DNA of 64,000 bases from positions 186,001 to 250,000 of the forward strand of contig CAWKOS010000009.1 in the NCBI GenBank assembly GCA_963851295.1, read 5' to 3'. Source of the stretch: JAOPZW01 sp963851295. Its GTDB lineage: Bacteria > Actinomycetota > Thermoleophilia > Solirubrobacterales > Solirubrobacteraceae. This document shows positions 26,759 to 34,853 of this stretch, piece after piece (position 1 is the stretch's first letter; each line of letters starts with the position of its first letter). A program made the position numbers and the translations under genes. The notes below the pieces were generated by a model that searched no databases, was not told the origin of the DNA, and saw nothing but the letters and a program-made list of their open reading frames with translations.

Positions 26759-27456
26759 CCGCGCCGCCGTTCGAGGCCGCCTGGGGCGCGGCCCGCGACG
26801 CCGAGGGGTGGCTCACCGAGGCCCAGGCGCGGCGCCTGTTCGCCGCGGCCGCGGCCGTCGCGCCCGGCGGGCGCGTGGTCGAGATCGGCTCCTTCCGCGG
26901 GCGCTCGGCGATCGTGCTCGCGAGCACGGGCGTCGAGGTCGTGTGCGTCGACCCGCACGCGGGCTCGGATCGCGGCCCGCAGGAGATCGCCGCCGATGCC
27001 GACCGCGGCGCCGCCGACCTCGCCGCCTTCCGCGCCAACCTCGAGCGCGCCGGCGTCGCCGACCGCATCCGCCACCTGCGCGCCTTCTCCGGCGCCGCGC
27101 TGGGCGAGGTCGAGGGCCCGATCGACGTGCTCTTCGTCGACGGCGCCCATCGCTTCGGCCCGGCGCGGGACGACCTCGTGCGCTGGGGCGGGCGCGTCCG
27201 CGACGGCGGGCGCCTGCTGGTCCACGACGCGTGGTCCTCGGTCGGCGTGACGCTGGCGCTCACGACCACGACCGTCTTCGGCCGCCGCTGGCGCTATCTC
27301 GGGCGCGCTGGCTCGCTGGCGGAGTTCGTGCGCGCCGACGCGCGCGGGCCGGCCAACGCGGCGCGCCAGCTCGCGCAGCTGCCGTGGTTCGCGCGCAACC
27401 TGGTCCTCAAGGCGCTGATCCTCGCCGGCGTGCGCCGCGGGCCCTGGCCGTACTGA
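26755..27456 (+). CDS. class I SAM-dependent methyltransferase (Methyltransf_24-like)
   Basis: 233-residue Rossmann-fold methyltransferase. The SAM-binding motif I is VVEIGSFRGRSAIVLAS near residue 42, the acidic motif II is VVCVDPHAG near residue 65, and IDVLFVDGAHRFGPARDDL near residue 123 matches the family's post-motif Asp-Gly-Ala-His signature. The GTG start overlaps the stop of the glycosyltransferase-flippase gene. It probably methylates a sugar or other part of the envelope polymer made by this locus. Its last 50 bases overlap the 3' end of the convergent AftD-like gene. Confidence 0.85.
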   Translation: MTAPPFEAAWGAARDAEGWLTEAQARRLFAAAAAVAPGGRVVEIGSFRGRSAIVLASTGVEVVCVDPHAGSDRGPQEIAADADRGAADLAAFRANLERAGVADRIRHLRAFSGAALGEVEGPIDVLFVDGAHRFGPARDDLVRWGGRVRDGGRLLVHDAWSSVGVTLALTTTTVFGRRWRYLGRAGSLAEFVRADARGPANAARQLAQLPWFARNLVLKALILAGVRRGPWPY

Positions 27457-30400
27457 GCGTCCTCCACAGCGCGGCGCCGAGCGCCCAGACCGCGCCGACC
27501 GCGACCCAGTGCTCGGCGATCCGCTCGACGGCGTAGTTGGTGTCGTAGCCCACCGACGGCAGGCCGACCGCGACGTGGAGGATCGGCGCGGCCACGAGCA
27601 GCGCCGCGCCCGCCGCCAGCGCCAGCGTGCGCGCCGAGACGCCCCGCCAGAGCACGAGGAAGGTCAGCGGGCCGAGCACGGCGCCGGCGCGCAGGGCGAA
27701 GACGAAGCCGAGGACGAGCCCGGCGACCACCGCGGCGAGCAGCGCGCGCCGCGCCGGCCACGGCCGCGCGACGGCCGCGGGCAGCGGCGCGAGGCTCGCC
27801 GCCCCCGCGTGCGGGCGGCGCAGGACGAGCAGCGCCAGCAGCGCCAGGCAGGCGACGAGCGAGATCGCGTCGCCCGCGAGCAGCGCGCGGTTGGGGGCGA
27901 ACGCGAAGGACACGTCCCGACAGCCGCGCTGCACCGGCCATCCGTTGGCGTAGCCCTGCAGCGGCACCGGAGCGCCGAGCGACTTCCCGTTGCAGCGCGC
28001 GCGCCAGCCCGCGTCGTAGGACTCGCCGAGGACGAGCCAGCCGGGGCCGTCGACCGCGACGCGCACGCCGTCGCGTGCGCCGCGTCCGTCGCTGCCCTGG
28101 TCGAGCACGCGCCCCGCGGCGGCGACCGCCACCGGCGCCGGGGCCGGCGCCGCGAGGCGGACGCGGTCCAGGCGCCACGGCGCCGCGTCGGCGCGGACGG
28201 TGACGGGCGCCGCGGGCAGGGTCACCGGCGCGCCGCACGCCTGCGCGCGCAGCGGGCGGCCGGCGTCGAGCTGCTCGATGGCGCCCGCGACCCGCAGCGG
28301 GACCGTCGCCGCGCCGAGGTGCAGCGCCGGGCCCTCGGCGCAGCCGATCGGCAGCCGGCCCCGGCGCGGCACGCGCGCGCGCGGGACGCCGTCGCCGGTG
28401 ACCTCCCCCACCCCCACGGCACGGCGCTGGCGGGCGAGGCCGGGGGTGCCGCGCGGGAAGGCCGCGTCGAGGACCTCGAGGCGCACGGTGCGCGCCCGCA
28501 GGGGCCGGGGCAGCGCGATCGTGCCGTCGGCCGCGACTGCGAGCGGCGGGCCCGGTCGCCCATCGGCGACCACGCGCACGCGCGTGGGGAAGCGCACGCG
28601 CACGCGCGGGCGCTCCAGGCGCAGGGTGCGCAGCGTCCGCGGCGCGGGCGTGCGCCACTGCAGCCACGCCTCGCGCGATCCGATCCAGCCCGCGATCCAC
28701 GCCCGCCGCGGATCGCCGTCGAAGGCCGACGAGGCCCGGTTGCGCCCGAGCCCCTCGAAGCGCGAGGAGCCGTCGAAGGCGCCGGCCCCGGCGCCGACCC
28801 ACGCGTCGAGGACGTGGTCGGGGGTCTCCGGCGCGACGCTCGCCCACGCGTCGGCCCGCCAGGCGCGCCGCGCCGGCGGCGCGATCGCCCGCGCCCAGCC
28901 GCGCTCGCCGTCCTGCTGGTCGCGCACGAGGCCGCGCTGGCGGTCGCCGGTGACCACGCGCGGGCGGGACGGGTCGTCGCCCGTGGTGCGGTCGAAGAGG
29001 TACGTGAGGCTCGCGTGGCGCACGGCCGTGCCGTGCAGCGCCTGCTCGACGAGCAGCGGCGGGCGCAGGGTCTCGGTCGGGTGCAGGCCCGGGATGCGCA
29101 GCTCGCGGATCCCGCCCGCTCCGCCCTCGCCCGTGGGGGGCTGGACCACGCGCGCCAGGAGCACGCTCAGCGAGCTCACGCCCCGCAGCCCGAGCTCGAG
29201 GCGGTTCCAGCCCGGGTGGACGGGGAACTCGCGCCCGTTGACCGCGACGCGCTCGACGCGCCCGCGGCTGTCGTCGTAGGGCATGAGATCGACGTGGTCG
29301 ACGTCGCGCGGGGCGGTGAAGGCGATGTCGAGGTGGCGGCGGTCGGGCGCCAGGGAGCGGTCGGCCAGCCAGGCCGTCGAGGGGTCGCCGTCGAGCGCGG
29401 CGAAGGGCCGGCGCTCGGGGAACTGCGCGAAGCCCGGCGAGAAGTCGGCGTGCGCCGAGGCGATCCCGCCGCCGAGCAGCGCCACGGTCTGGGCGTCGCT
29501 TCCCCGCGTCGGGAACGGGTCGAGCTGCGCGGCGTCCTCGGAGAAGCGCTCGTCGGCGGGGACGGTCCAGCCGGCGTTGCCGCGCAGGCGCGCGGCGACG
29601 AAGACGCGCCGGCGGTTGGAGTCGCTGATGACGAACGAGGCCCCGCGCCGCGCCTCGTCGCGCAGGGCGCCGGCGTCGAGGTCGGCGGCGTAGCGCAGCG
29701 GGCGGTCGCCGCGCAGGGCGCCGAAGGCGGCGAGGTCCGCCACCGCCTGGGCGGAGCCGTCCACCACCGTGGCGCCGTCGCGCGGCAGCACGCGCACGAT
29801 CCCGCCGGTCGGCACGGTCCAGCGGCGCACCTCGGGCAGGCGCGCGGGCGCCTCGAGCGTCCCGGCGGCGCCGGGCGCCCTCCGCGCCGGGCCGTGCGCC
29901 GCCGCCGGCGTCCCCAGCGCCGCCAGCACGCCGGCCGCCGACGACGCGGGGACGGCGCCGCTGCGCGAGCGGTCGTCGTCGGCGCCCTGCACGACGGCGC
30001 CCACCCCCATCAGGTCCAGGAGCGGGCGCAGCTGCCCGGGCACGGCGCGCTGCTGGCTGACGAGCGCGTCGGTCGTCCACTGCAGGTCGACCGAGCGCAG
30101 GTCGGCGAAGGGGACGATGAAGCGGACCGCGACGGGGCGGTCGGTGAGCGCGGGCAGGACGGGGTCGTAGGTGCCGCCCCAGTCGTAGAAGGCGAAGAGC
30201 TGGCCCGGCAGCACCATGGCGCGCTCGCCGCGCGGCAGCGTGCGGTCGAGGTCGCGCGCGGTGTCGCTCCAGGCCGCGGGCACGCCGTCGGGCAGCCCGA
30301 GCTGGCGGTCGAGCCCGACCCCGCGCGCCAGCGGCCAGCAGGCGAGCGCCACGAGCACGCCGCCGCCCGCCAGCGCGGGCGCCCGCCACCGCGGCGCCAG

Positions 30401-31576
30401 CGCCTGGATCCCGAGCGCCCCGAGCCCGGCGAGGCCGAGCGCCACCAGTGGGCCGGCCTTGTAGGTCGTGCGCAGGAAGCGCACGGACTGCGCGTGGTTG
30501 TAGGTGAAGGTCGCCGCGCGGCGCAGCGGCGCCCCCTCGGGGAAGCCGACGAGCATCACGAGCACGCCGAGCAGCACCAGCGCCAGGAAGAACGGCGCGT
30601 AGCGCGCGCGCCGCGTCCACGCGAAGGAGCCCAGGCACAGGGCCGGGATGACGAGCGTCGCGACCACGACCGGCGCGAGGCCCAGGTACACGCCGGCGTC
30701 GGCCTGGAAGGCGCGCAGGGTGCCCGTGTAGCCGACGCCGATGTAGCTCGTCCAGAACCCCAGCAGCCGCAGCGACTCGGGCATCGAGGTCGTCCCCCAG
30801 ATCGTCCCCGGCTGCTCGGTGTAGGGCAGGAAGTCCAGCCCGTAGCGGGCGTGGACGAGCACGGCCACCACCCACCACAGCGAGGCGAGGGCGGCGATGG
30901 GCACGAGCCGCACGGCGAAGGCGCGGACGGCGCGCGGCTCGAGCTCGCCCCAGCCGCGCTCGTAGGCGACGAGCAGCGCCGGGCCGAGGAGCAGCCAGGC
31001 GGTGACCGCCACGTTGACGCCGCCGCCGGTCGAGGTCAGCACGAGCGCGAAGGCCGCGGGCCACCACAGGCCTCGCGGCTCGCGCAGGCCACGGTGGACG
31101 CAGAGCAGCAGCCACGGCAGGGCGGCGGTGGCGAGCAGCGTGATCGACGTGCGCCCCAGGTAGGTGACGACGTAGGGGTTGAGCATGTACAGCAGCCCGC
31201 CCGCGAGGTGCCCGGCGCCGCGCGGGCGCCCGACGAGCGCGTCGAGCAGCCGCACCATCCCCCAGGCGCTGAGCGCCAGCGCGAGGCCGATCCACAGTCG
31301 CCCGACGACCCAGTCGGGGATGCCGAGGCCGTCGCCGAGGGCGAAGAACGGCCCCATCGGCCACAGGTAGCCGCCGTACTGCCCGGCGAAGACGTGCCCG
31401 AGCGACTCGCTCGGGGTCCACGCGCTGACGACGTCGTGCAGGAACGAGCCCGGCGAGACGTGCAGGTCGACCTTCGTCTCGGCGACGATCAGCCCGGGCC
31501 GCTGCAGGAGGGCGAGGGCGAAGGCCAGCGCGCCGAGCGCGAACGGGATGAGGCTGTCGCGCCGGGGCCACCGCAC
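27407..31576 (-). CDS. AftD-like alpha-(1->3)-arabinofuranosyltransferase (DUF3367 family)
   Basis: 1389-residue giant membrane protein. Roughly the first third is a GT-C type membrane domain with about 11 helices, including an early acidic loop (AETKVDLHVSPGSFLHD) typical of AftD, and VYLGLAPVVVATLV. The large extracytoplasmic part carries discoidin-like carbohydrate-binding modules (for example STAWLADRSLAPDRRHLDI and AWIAGWIGSREAWLQW), and the C-terminus returns to the membrane with several helices. AftD adds branching arabinofuranose to arabinan in mycobacteria using decaprenyl-phospho-arabinose; here the acceptor is unknown. The GTG at 31576 is chosen because the membrane domain begins about 8 residues later; it lacks a ribosome site and may be leaderless. 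It diverges from the hexapeptide-repeat gene 26 bp away. Confidence 0.85.
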   Translation of the reverse strand: MRWPRRDSLIPFALGALAFALALLQRPGLIVAETKVDLHVSPGSFLHDVVSAWTPSESLGHVFAGQYGGYLWPMGPFFALGDGLGIPDWVVGRLWIGLALALSAWGMVRLLDALVGRPRGAGHLAGGLLYMLNPYVVTYLGRTSITLLATAALPWLLLCVHRGLREPRGLWWPAAFALVLTSTGGGVNVAVTAWLLLGPALLVAYERGWGELEPRAVRAFAVRLVPIAALASLWWVVAVLVHARYGLDFLPYTEQPGTIWGTTSMPESLRLLGFWTSYIGVGYTGTLRAFQADAGVYLGLAPVVVATLVIPALCLGSFAWTRRARYAPFFLALVLLGVLVMLVGFPEGAPLRRAATFTYNHAQSVRFLRTTYKAGPLVALGLAGLGALGIQALAPRWRAPALAGGGVLVALACWPLARGVGLDRQLGLPDGVPAAWSDTARDLDRTLPRGERAMVLPGQLFAFYDWGGTYDPVLPALTDRPVAVRFIVPFADLRSVDLQWTTDALVSQQRAVPGQLRPLLDLMGVGAVVQGADDDRSRSGAVPASSAAGVLAALGTPAAAHGPARRAPGAAGTLEAPARLPEVRRWTVPTGGIVRVLPRDGATVVDGSAQAVADLAAFGALRGDRPLRYAADLDAGALRDEARRGASFVISDSNRRRVFVAARLRGNAGWTVPADERFSEDAAQLDPFPTRGSDAQTVALLGGGIASAHADFSPGFAQFPERRPFAALDGDPSTAWLADRSLAPDRRHLDIAFTAPRDVDHVDLMPYDDSRGRVERVAVNGREFPVHPGWNRLELGLRGVSSLSVLLARVVQPPTGEGGAGGIRELRIPGLHPTETLRPPLLVEQALHGTAVRHASLTYLFDRTTGDDPSRPRVVTGDRQRGLVRDQQDGERGWARAIAPPARRAWRADAWASVAPETPDHVLDAWVGAGAGAFDGSSRFEGLGRNRASSAFDGDPRRAWIAGWIGSREAWLQWRTPAPRTLRTLRLERPRVRVRFPTRVRVVADGRPGPPLAVAADGTIALPRPLRARTVRLEVLDAAFPRGTPGLARQRRAVGVGEVTGDGVPRARVPRRGRLPIGCAEGPALHLGAATVPLRVAGAIEQLDAGRPLRAQACGAPVTLPAAPVTVRADAAPWRLDRVRLAAPAPAPVAVAAAGRVLDQGSDGRGARDGVRVAVDGPGWLVLGESYDAGWRARCNGKSLGAPVPLQGYANGWPVQRGCRDVSFAFAPNRALLAGDAISLVACLALLALLVLRRPHAGAASLAPLPAAVARPWPARRALLAAVVAGLVLGFVFALRAGAVLGPLTFLVLWRGVSARTLALAAGAALLVAAPILHVAVGLPSVGYDTNYAVERIAEHWVAVGAVWALGAALWRTLSTARARGARRRGSAP

Positions 31577-31602
31577 GGAGGCCGGGAGGCTAGCCTGCGC
31601 GC

Positions 31603-31990
31603 ATGACCTCCGAGGAGGCAGCGCGCAATGCGGGCGTGGTCGGCAGCGCCGGGGTCGCGGGCAGCGCCGGCGTGGCGGGCAGCGCGGGCGTCGTCGAGCA
31701 GCGCCGGCGTGGCGAGCAGCGCGGGCGTCGTCGGCAGCGCGGGCGTCGCCGGCAGCGCGGCGGTGGTCGGCAGCGCCGGGGTCGCCGGCAGCGCGGCGGT
31801 GATCGGCAGCGCCGGCGTCGCGGCCAGCGCCGGCGTGGTGCTGAGCAGTGCCATCGTCGGCGGGATCGGCAACGTCGGCTGCTCGGCGTGCATCGGCTGC
31901 ATCGGCTGCGTGAACTGCATCGGCTGCATCGGCTGCATCGGAGCGGTCGGCCTGCGCGGCGCCGTCGGGGTCGTCGGCGGGCGGCGCTAG
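31603..31990 (+). CDS. hexapeptide-repeat protein with cysteine ladder, 1-nt frameshift
   Basis: Small gene reading MTSEEAARN and then almost only six-residue repeats. Repeats 1-4 (AGVVGS, AGVAGS type) are in the ATG 31603 frame up to 31695. One extra G at 31696 shifts the frame, after which the repeats continue unbroken (AGVASS, AGVVGS, AAVVGS, AAVIGS and so on) to a TAG at 31988. The last units become SACIGC, IGCVNC, IGCIGC, giving seven Cys each exactly three residues apart, then IGAVGL, RGAVGV and GGRR. Repaired length is about 128 residues. The pattern resembles hexapeptide left-handed beta-helix repeats but is far too short and simple for a known transferase. GGGAGG lies 13 nt before the ATG. 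It is 10 bp upstream of the O-antigen ligase on the same strand. I do not recognise a family. Confidence 0.6.
31630..31843 (+). repeat. 18-bp tandem coding repeats
   Basis: About twelve degenerate 18-bp units close to GGCAGCGCSGGCGTSGYC lie in tandem with one extra G at 31696. A second tract at about 31879-31941 uses a 9-bp unit GGCTGCATC. Both encode the hexapeptide repeats. Units differ mainly at third codon positions, so the peptide rather than the DNA appears to be conserved. Confidence 0.8.
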
Positions 31991-32000
31991 CCGCCGAGCG

Positions 32001-33539
32001 ATGCGCGCGGCCGGGCTGCTCTGCGCACGAGGCGCCCTGGTGGCGGGGCCCGTCGTGCTCGCCTTCTTCGCGGGCGGCTTCTTCGACGGCCCGCGCGACG
32101 TCGCGCTGCTCGTCGTCGCGGTCGGACTCGTCGTGCTGGCGGCCACCGGCGCCGCCCGTCCCCCGCGCCACCGGGCGGCCCAGGTCGCCATCCTCGCCGC
32201 GTTCGCGTACGCAGGCTGGATCGCGCTCTCGGCCACGTGGGCGCCCGTGCGCGACTTCGCCGGCGACGACGCCGAGCGGGCCCTGCTCTACGCCGCCGTG
32301 CTCGCGGCCGCCGCGCTCGCCTTCACGTCGCGCGGCGCGGTCCGCGCGCTCGAGCCGTCCGTCGCCGCCGGCACGGTGATCGTCATCGGCTACGGGCTGA
32401 GCGGGCGGCTGCTGCCCGGACTGGTCACCCAGCACCCGCAGGCCAGCGCCGCCGGGCGCCTCGACCAGCCGCTGACGTATTGGAACGCGACCGGCGCGCT
32501 GGCCGCGATCGGGCTCGTGCTCTGCGCCCGGCTGGCGGGCGACCGCACGCGCCCGGCGGCGGTCCGGGCGGCCGCCGCGGCGGGCGCCGTGCCGCTGGGC
32601 GTGGGCTGCTACCTCAGCTTCTCGCGCGGCGCGCTCGCCGCGCTCGCGGCCGGGCTGCTCGCGCTCGTCGTGCTCGCGCCGACGCGGTCGCAGCTGCGTG
32701 CGGCGGTGCTGGTGGTCGCGGCGGGCGCCGCCGGCGCGCTCGCCGCGGCGGCGGCGCATGCGGTGCGGGCGCTCGACGGCTCGATGGCCACCCGCGAGCG
32801 CGAGGGCGCGATCGTCCTCGCGGCGCTGCTCGCGCTCGCCGCGCTCGCGGCCTTCGCGGCCGCGGCCGGCGGCGACGACCGCCCCCTCGCGCTGCCGCGC
32901 TGGTCGCGCGCCGCCGCGCTCGCCGCGATCCTCGCGCTCCTCGTGGTGCCGGTCGTCGCCGCGCGCGGGCACCAGCAGGCGCCCCCGGTGACCGGCGCCA
33001 CCAGCCAGCGGCTGGCCTCGCTGGGATCCAACCGCTACGGCTACTGGCGCGTCGCCGTCGACGCCGGCCTCGCCCACCCGCTGGCCGGCGTGGGGGCGAG
33101 CGGCTTCCGCGTCGAGTGGCTGCGCCATCGCCATGTCGACGAGGTCGTGCGCGACGCCCATTCGCTCGAGCTCGAGACCTTCGCCGAGCTCGGCCTCGTC
33201 GGCGTCGCCCTCCTCGCGCTCCTGCTCGGCGGCGTGGCCCTGAGCGCGCGCGCCGCGCACGCCGCCGACCCGCTCCTGGTCGCGGGGCCGGTCGCGGCGC
33301 TCACGGTCTGGGCGTTCCACAGCGCCATCGACTGGGATTGGGAGATGCCGGCGCTGACGCTGGTCGCCGTCGTCCTAGCCGGCGCCCTGCTCGCGCGGGC
33401 GGGCGAGCCCGGCGCGCAGCTCGGCGAGCAGGCCGCGCTCCGAGCGCAGGGCGACGGCCGCAAAGATGCCAAGGAAGAGCCCGACCTCGGCGATCGCCTG
33501 GGCGAGCGTGCGCTCCCCACCCCAGAGCGCGAGCCGTAG
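32001..33539 (+). CDS. O-antigen ligase / Wzy-type polymerase
   Basis: 512-residue membrane protein with about 12 helices and one larger extracytoplasmic loop. The family's conserved features are visible as QPLTYWNATGALAAIGLVL near residue 155, CYLSFSRGALAALAAG near residue 200, and, after the big loop, NRYGYWRVAVDAGLAHPLAGVG with DAHSLELETFAELGLVG around residues 345-395. Such enzymes polymerise or ligate lipid-linked polysaccharide units outside the membrane. The ATG at 32001 is 10 bp after the hexapeptide gene. The last 55 residues are polar, unlike the family, and their 165 bases are antisense to the end of the flippase gene. Confidence 0.85.
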   Translation: MRAAGLLCARGALVAGPVVLAFFAGGFFDGPRDVALLVVAVGLVVLAATGAARPPRHRAAQVAILAAFAYAGWIALSATWAPVRDFAGDDAERALLYAAVLAAAALAFTSRGAVRALEPSVAAGTVIVIGYGLSGRLLPGLVTQHPQASAAGRLDQPLTYWNATGALAAIGLVLCARLAGDRTRPAAVRAAAAAGAVPLGVGCYLSFSRGALAALAAGLLALVVLAPTRSQLRAAVLVVAAGAAGALAAAAAHAVRALDGSMATREREGAIVLAALLALAALAAFAAAAGGDDRPLALPRWSRAAALAAILALLVVPVVAARGHQQAPPVTGATSQRLASLGSNRYGYWRVAVDAGLAHPLAGVGASGFRVEWLRHRHVDEVVRDAHSLELETFAELGLVGVALLALLLGGVALSARAAHAADPLLVAGPVAALTVWAFHSAIDWDWEMPALTLVAVVLAGALLARAGEPGAQLGEQAALRAQGDGRKDAKEEPDLGDRLGERALPTPEREP

Positions 33540-34853
33540 CGCCAGCGCCGCGGCCACGCCCGCGGCCAGCGGGCCCGCGGCGCCCCCCACGAGCGCCCAC
33601 AGTCGCACGCCCGGCAGCAGGGCGTGCACGTAGCGCGCCCGCCACGCCAGCGCCACGACGACGGCCGCGATGCGCCCGGCGACGAAGCCGTCGTAGCCCC
33701 ACAGCACGAGGCCGGGCACGGCGAGCGCCAGGAAGCCGACGGCGGCGACCACGGCCTCGATCGCGGGCGGCCGCGCGTCGCCGTGCGCGCGATAGAAGGA
33801 GAACCAGTTGAACCCGAGCTGGGCGAGCAGGCCGGCGACCGCCAGGCCCTGCAGGAGGACGACCGCCGGCTGCCACGCGTCGCCGAGGACGAAGGTCGCG
33901 AGGTCCGGCGCGAACAGGAGCACGCCGACGCCGAACGGCGCCGCGTAGAGCAGCGTCGCGCGGTTGGACTTCACGAACAGCTCCTCGAGGGCCCGCTGCT
34001 GGCCCTGGATGGCGCACACCGCCGGGTAGATCGTGGCGGTGACGATCTGGTCGGCCCGGTCGACGTAGCGCGTCAGGGTGACGGCCAGCGTGATGAAGCC
34101 CGCGGCGGCGAGCCCGCCGTCGGCCTCGAAGGCGATCACCTGGCCCTGCAGCACCACCATCGCCGCCACCACCGCCACGAAGACCCAGGCGCTGAAGGTC
34201 AGGTAGCGGCGCGCCACGGCGCGATCGAAGCGCAGGGCCAGCGCGTAGGGCGAGACGGCGAGCGCGACGGCCACCGCGACGGCGTAGCCGGCCGCCTGGC
34301 CGACGACGATCGACCACACCCCGAGCGCCGTGGCCGCCGCCAGCGGCACCGTGACCGCGAAGGTGGCGAGCGGCTGCAGCGCCTGCAGCGAGCGCTGGCG
34401 CGCGTAGTCCATGCGGCGGAAGAAGATCCACAGCGGCGCCAGCAGCGCGAGGGCCACCGGGAGCCACGCCAGCCCGAGCGTGAGGCCGAGCAGCCGCGGC
34501 TGCCCATACAGGGCGGCGAGCACGGGCGCGAGCGCGGCGAGCACGAGCGACGCCACGAAGGCGAGCGCGAGCTCGAGCGTGAACGCGTACTGGTACTCGC
34601 GCTCGACGGCCTCCGTCTCGCGCGCCACGAACGCCTCGTCGATGCCGACCCGCTTGAGCGCCAGCACCGTGACCACCGTCGCCGAGACGATCCCGTAGAG
34701 GCCGATCTCGCTCGGCCCCAGCAGCCGTGTGACGATCAGGCCCTGCACGACGACGAGCCCGTCGATGCCGACCAGGAACGCGGCGGTCACCACCGCACCG
34801 CGCACCGTGCGGTGGCGCAGCTCCGAGCGCGGGAAGGGCAGGCGCGAGCTCAT
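33375..34853 (-). CDS. polysaccharide flippase (Wzx/MATE-like)
   Basis: 492-residue integral membrane protein of the MOP superfamily with 12-14 helices. The start (AVVTAAFLVGIDGLVVVQGLIVTRLLGPSEIGL is the first helix pair) and the repeated small-residue helices fit lipid-linked oligosaccharide flippases; FVLGDAWQPAVVLLQGLA near residue 320 is characteristic. It moves undecaprenyl-linked sugars to the outer face of the membrane. The ATG overlaps the stop of the upstream GT39-like gene (ATGA), making a three-gene minus-strand unit. Its last 165 bases overlap the convergent O-antigen ligase gene. Confidence 0.85.
   Translation of the reverse strand: MSSRLPFPRSELRHRTVRGAVVTAAFLVGIDGLVVVQGLIVTRLLGPSEIGLYGIVSATVVTVLALKRVGIDEAFVARETEAVEREYQYAFTLELALAFVASLVLAALAPVLAALYGQPRLLGLTLGLAWLPVALALLAPLWIFFRRMDYARQRSLQALQPLATFAVTVPLAAATALGVWSIVVGQAAGYAVAVAVALAVSPYALALRFDRAVARRYLTFSAWVFVAVVAAMVVLQGQVIAFEADGGLAAAGFITLAVTLTRYVDRADQIVTATIYPAVCAIQGQQRALEELFVKSNRATLLYAAPFGVGVLLFAPDLATFVLGDAWQPAVVLLQGLAVAGLLAQLGFNWFSFYRAHGDARPPAIEAVVAAVGFLALAVPGLVLWGYDGFVAGRIAAVVVALAWRARYVHALLPGVRLWALVGGAAGPLAAGVAAALALRLALWGGERTLAQAIAEVGLFLGIFAAVALRSERGLLAELRAGLARPREQGAG

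Noticed and set aside
27294..31571. An alternative minus-strand frame of about 1400 codons across the AftD-like gene
   Set aside because: It gives an Arg/Ala-rich sequence with no membrane helices, whereas the neighbouring frame gives a coherent AftD protein.
31489..31938. A minus-strand frame starting with Met-Gln-Pro repeats opposite the hexapeptide gene
   Set aside because: It is the complement of the 9- and 18-bp repeats, and its second half runs into the AftD start in another frame; no ribosome site.
31630..31941. Tandem repeats considered as a CRISPR array
   Set aside because: Units are 18 and 9 bp, contiguous without spacers, and keep a reading frame; no cas genes nearby.
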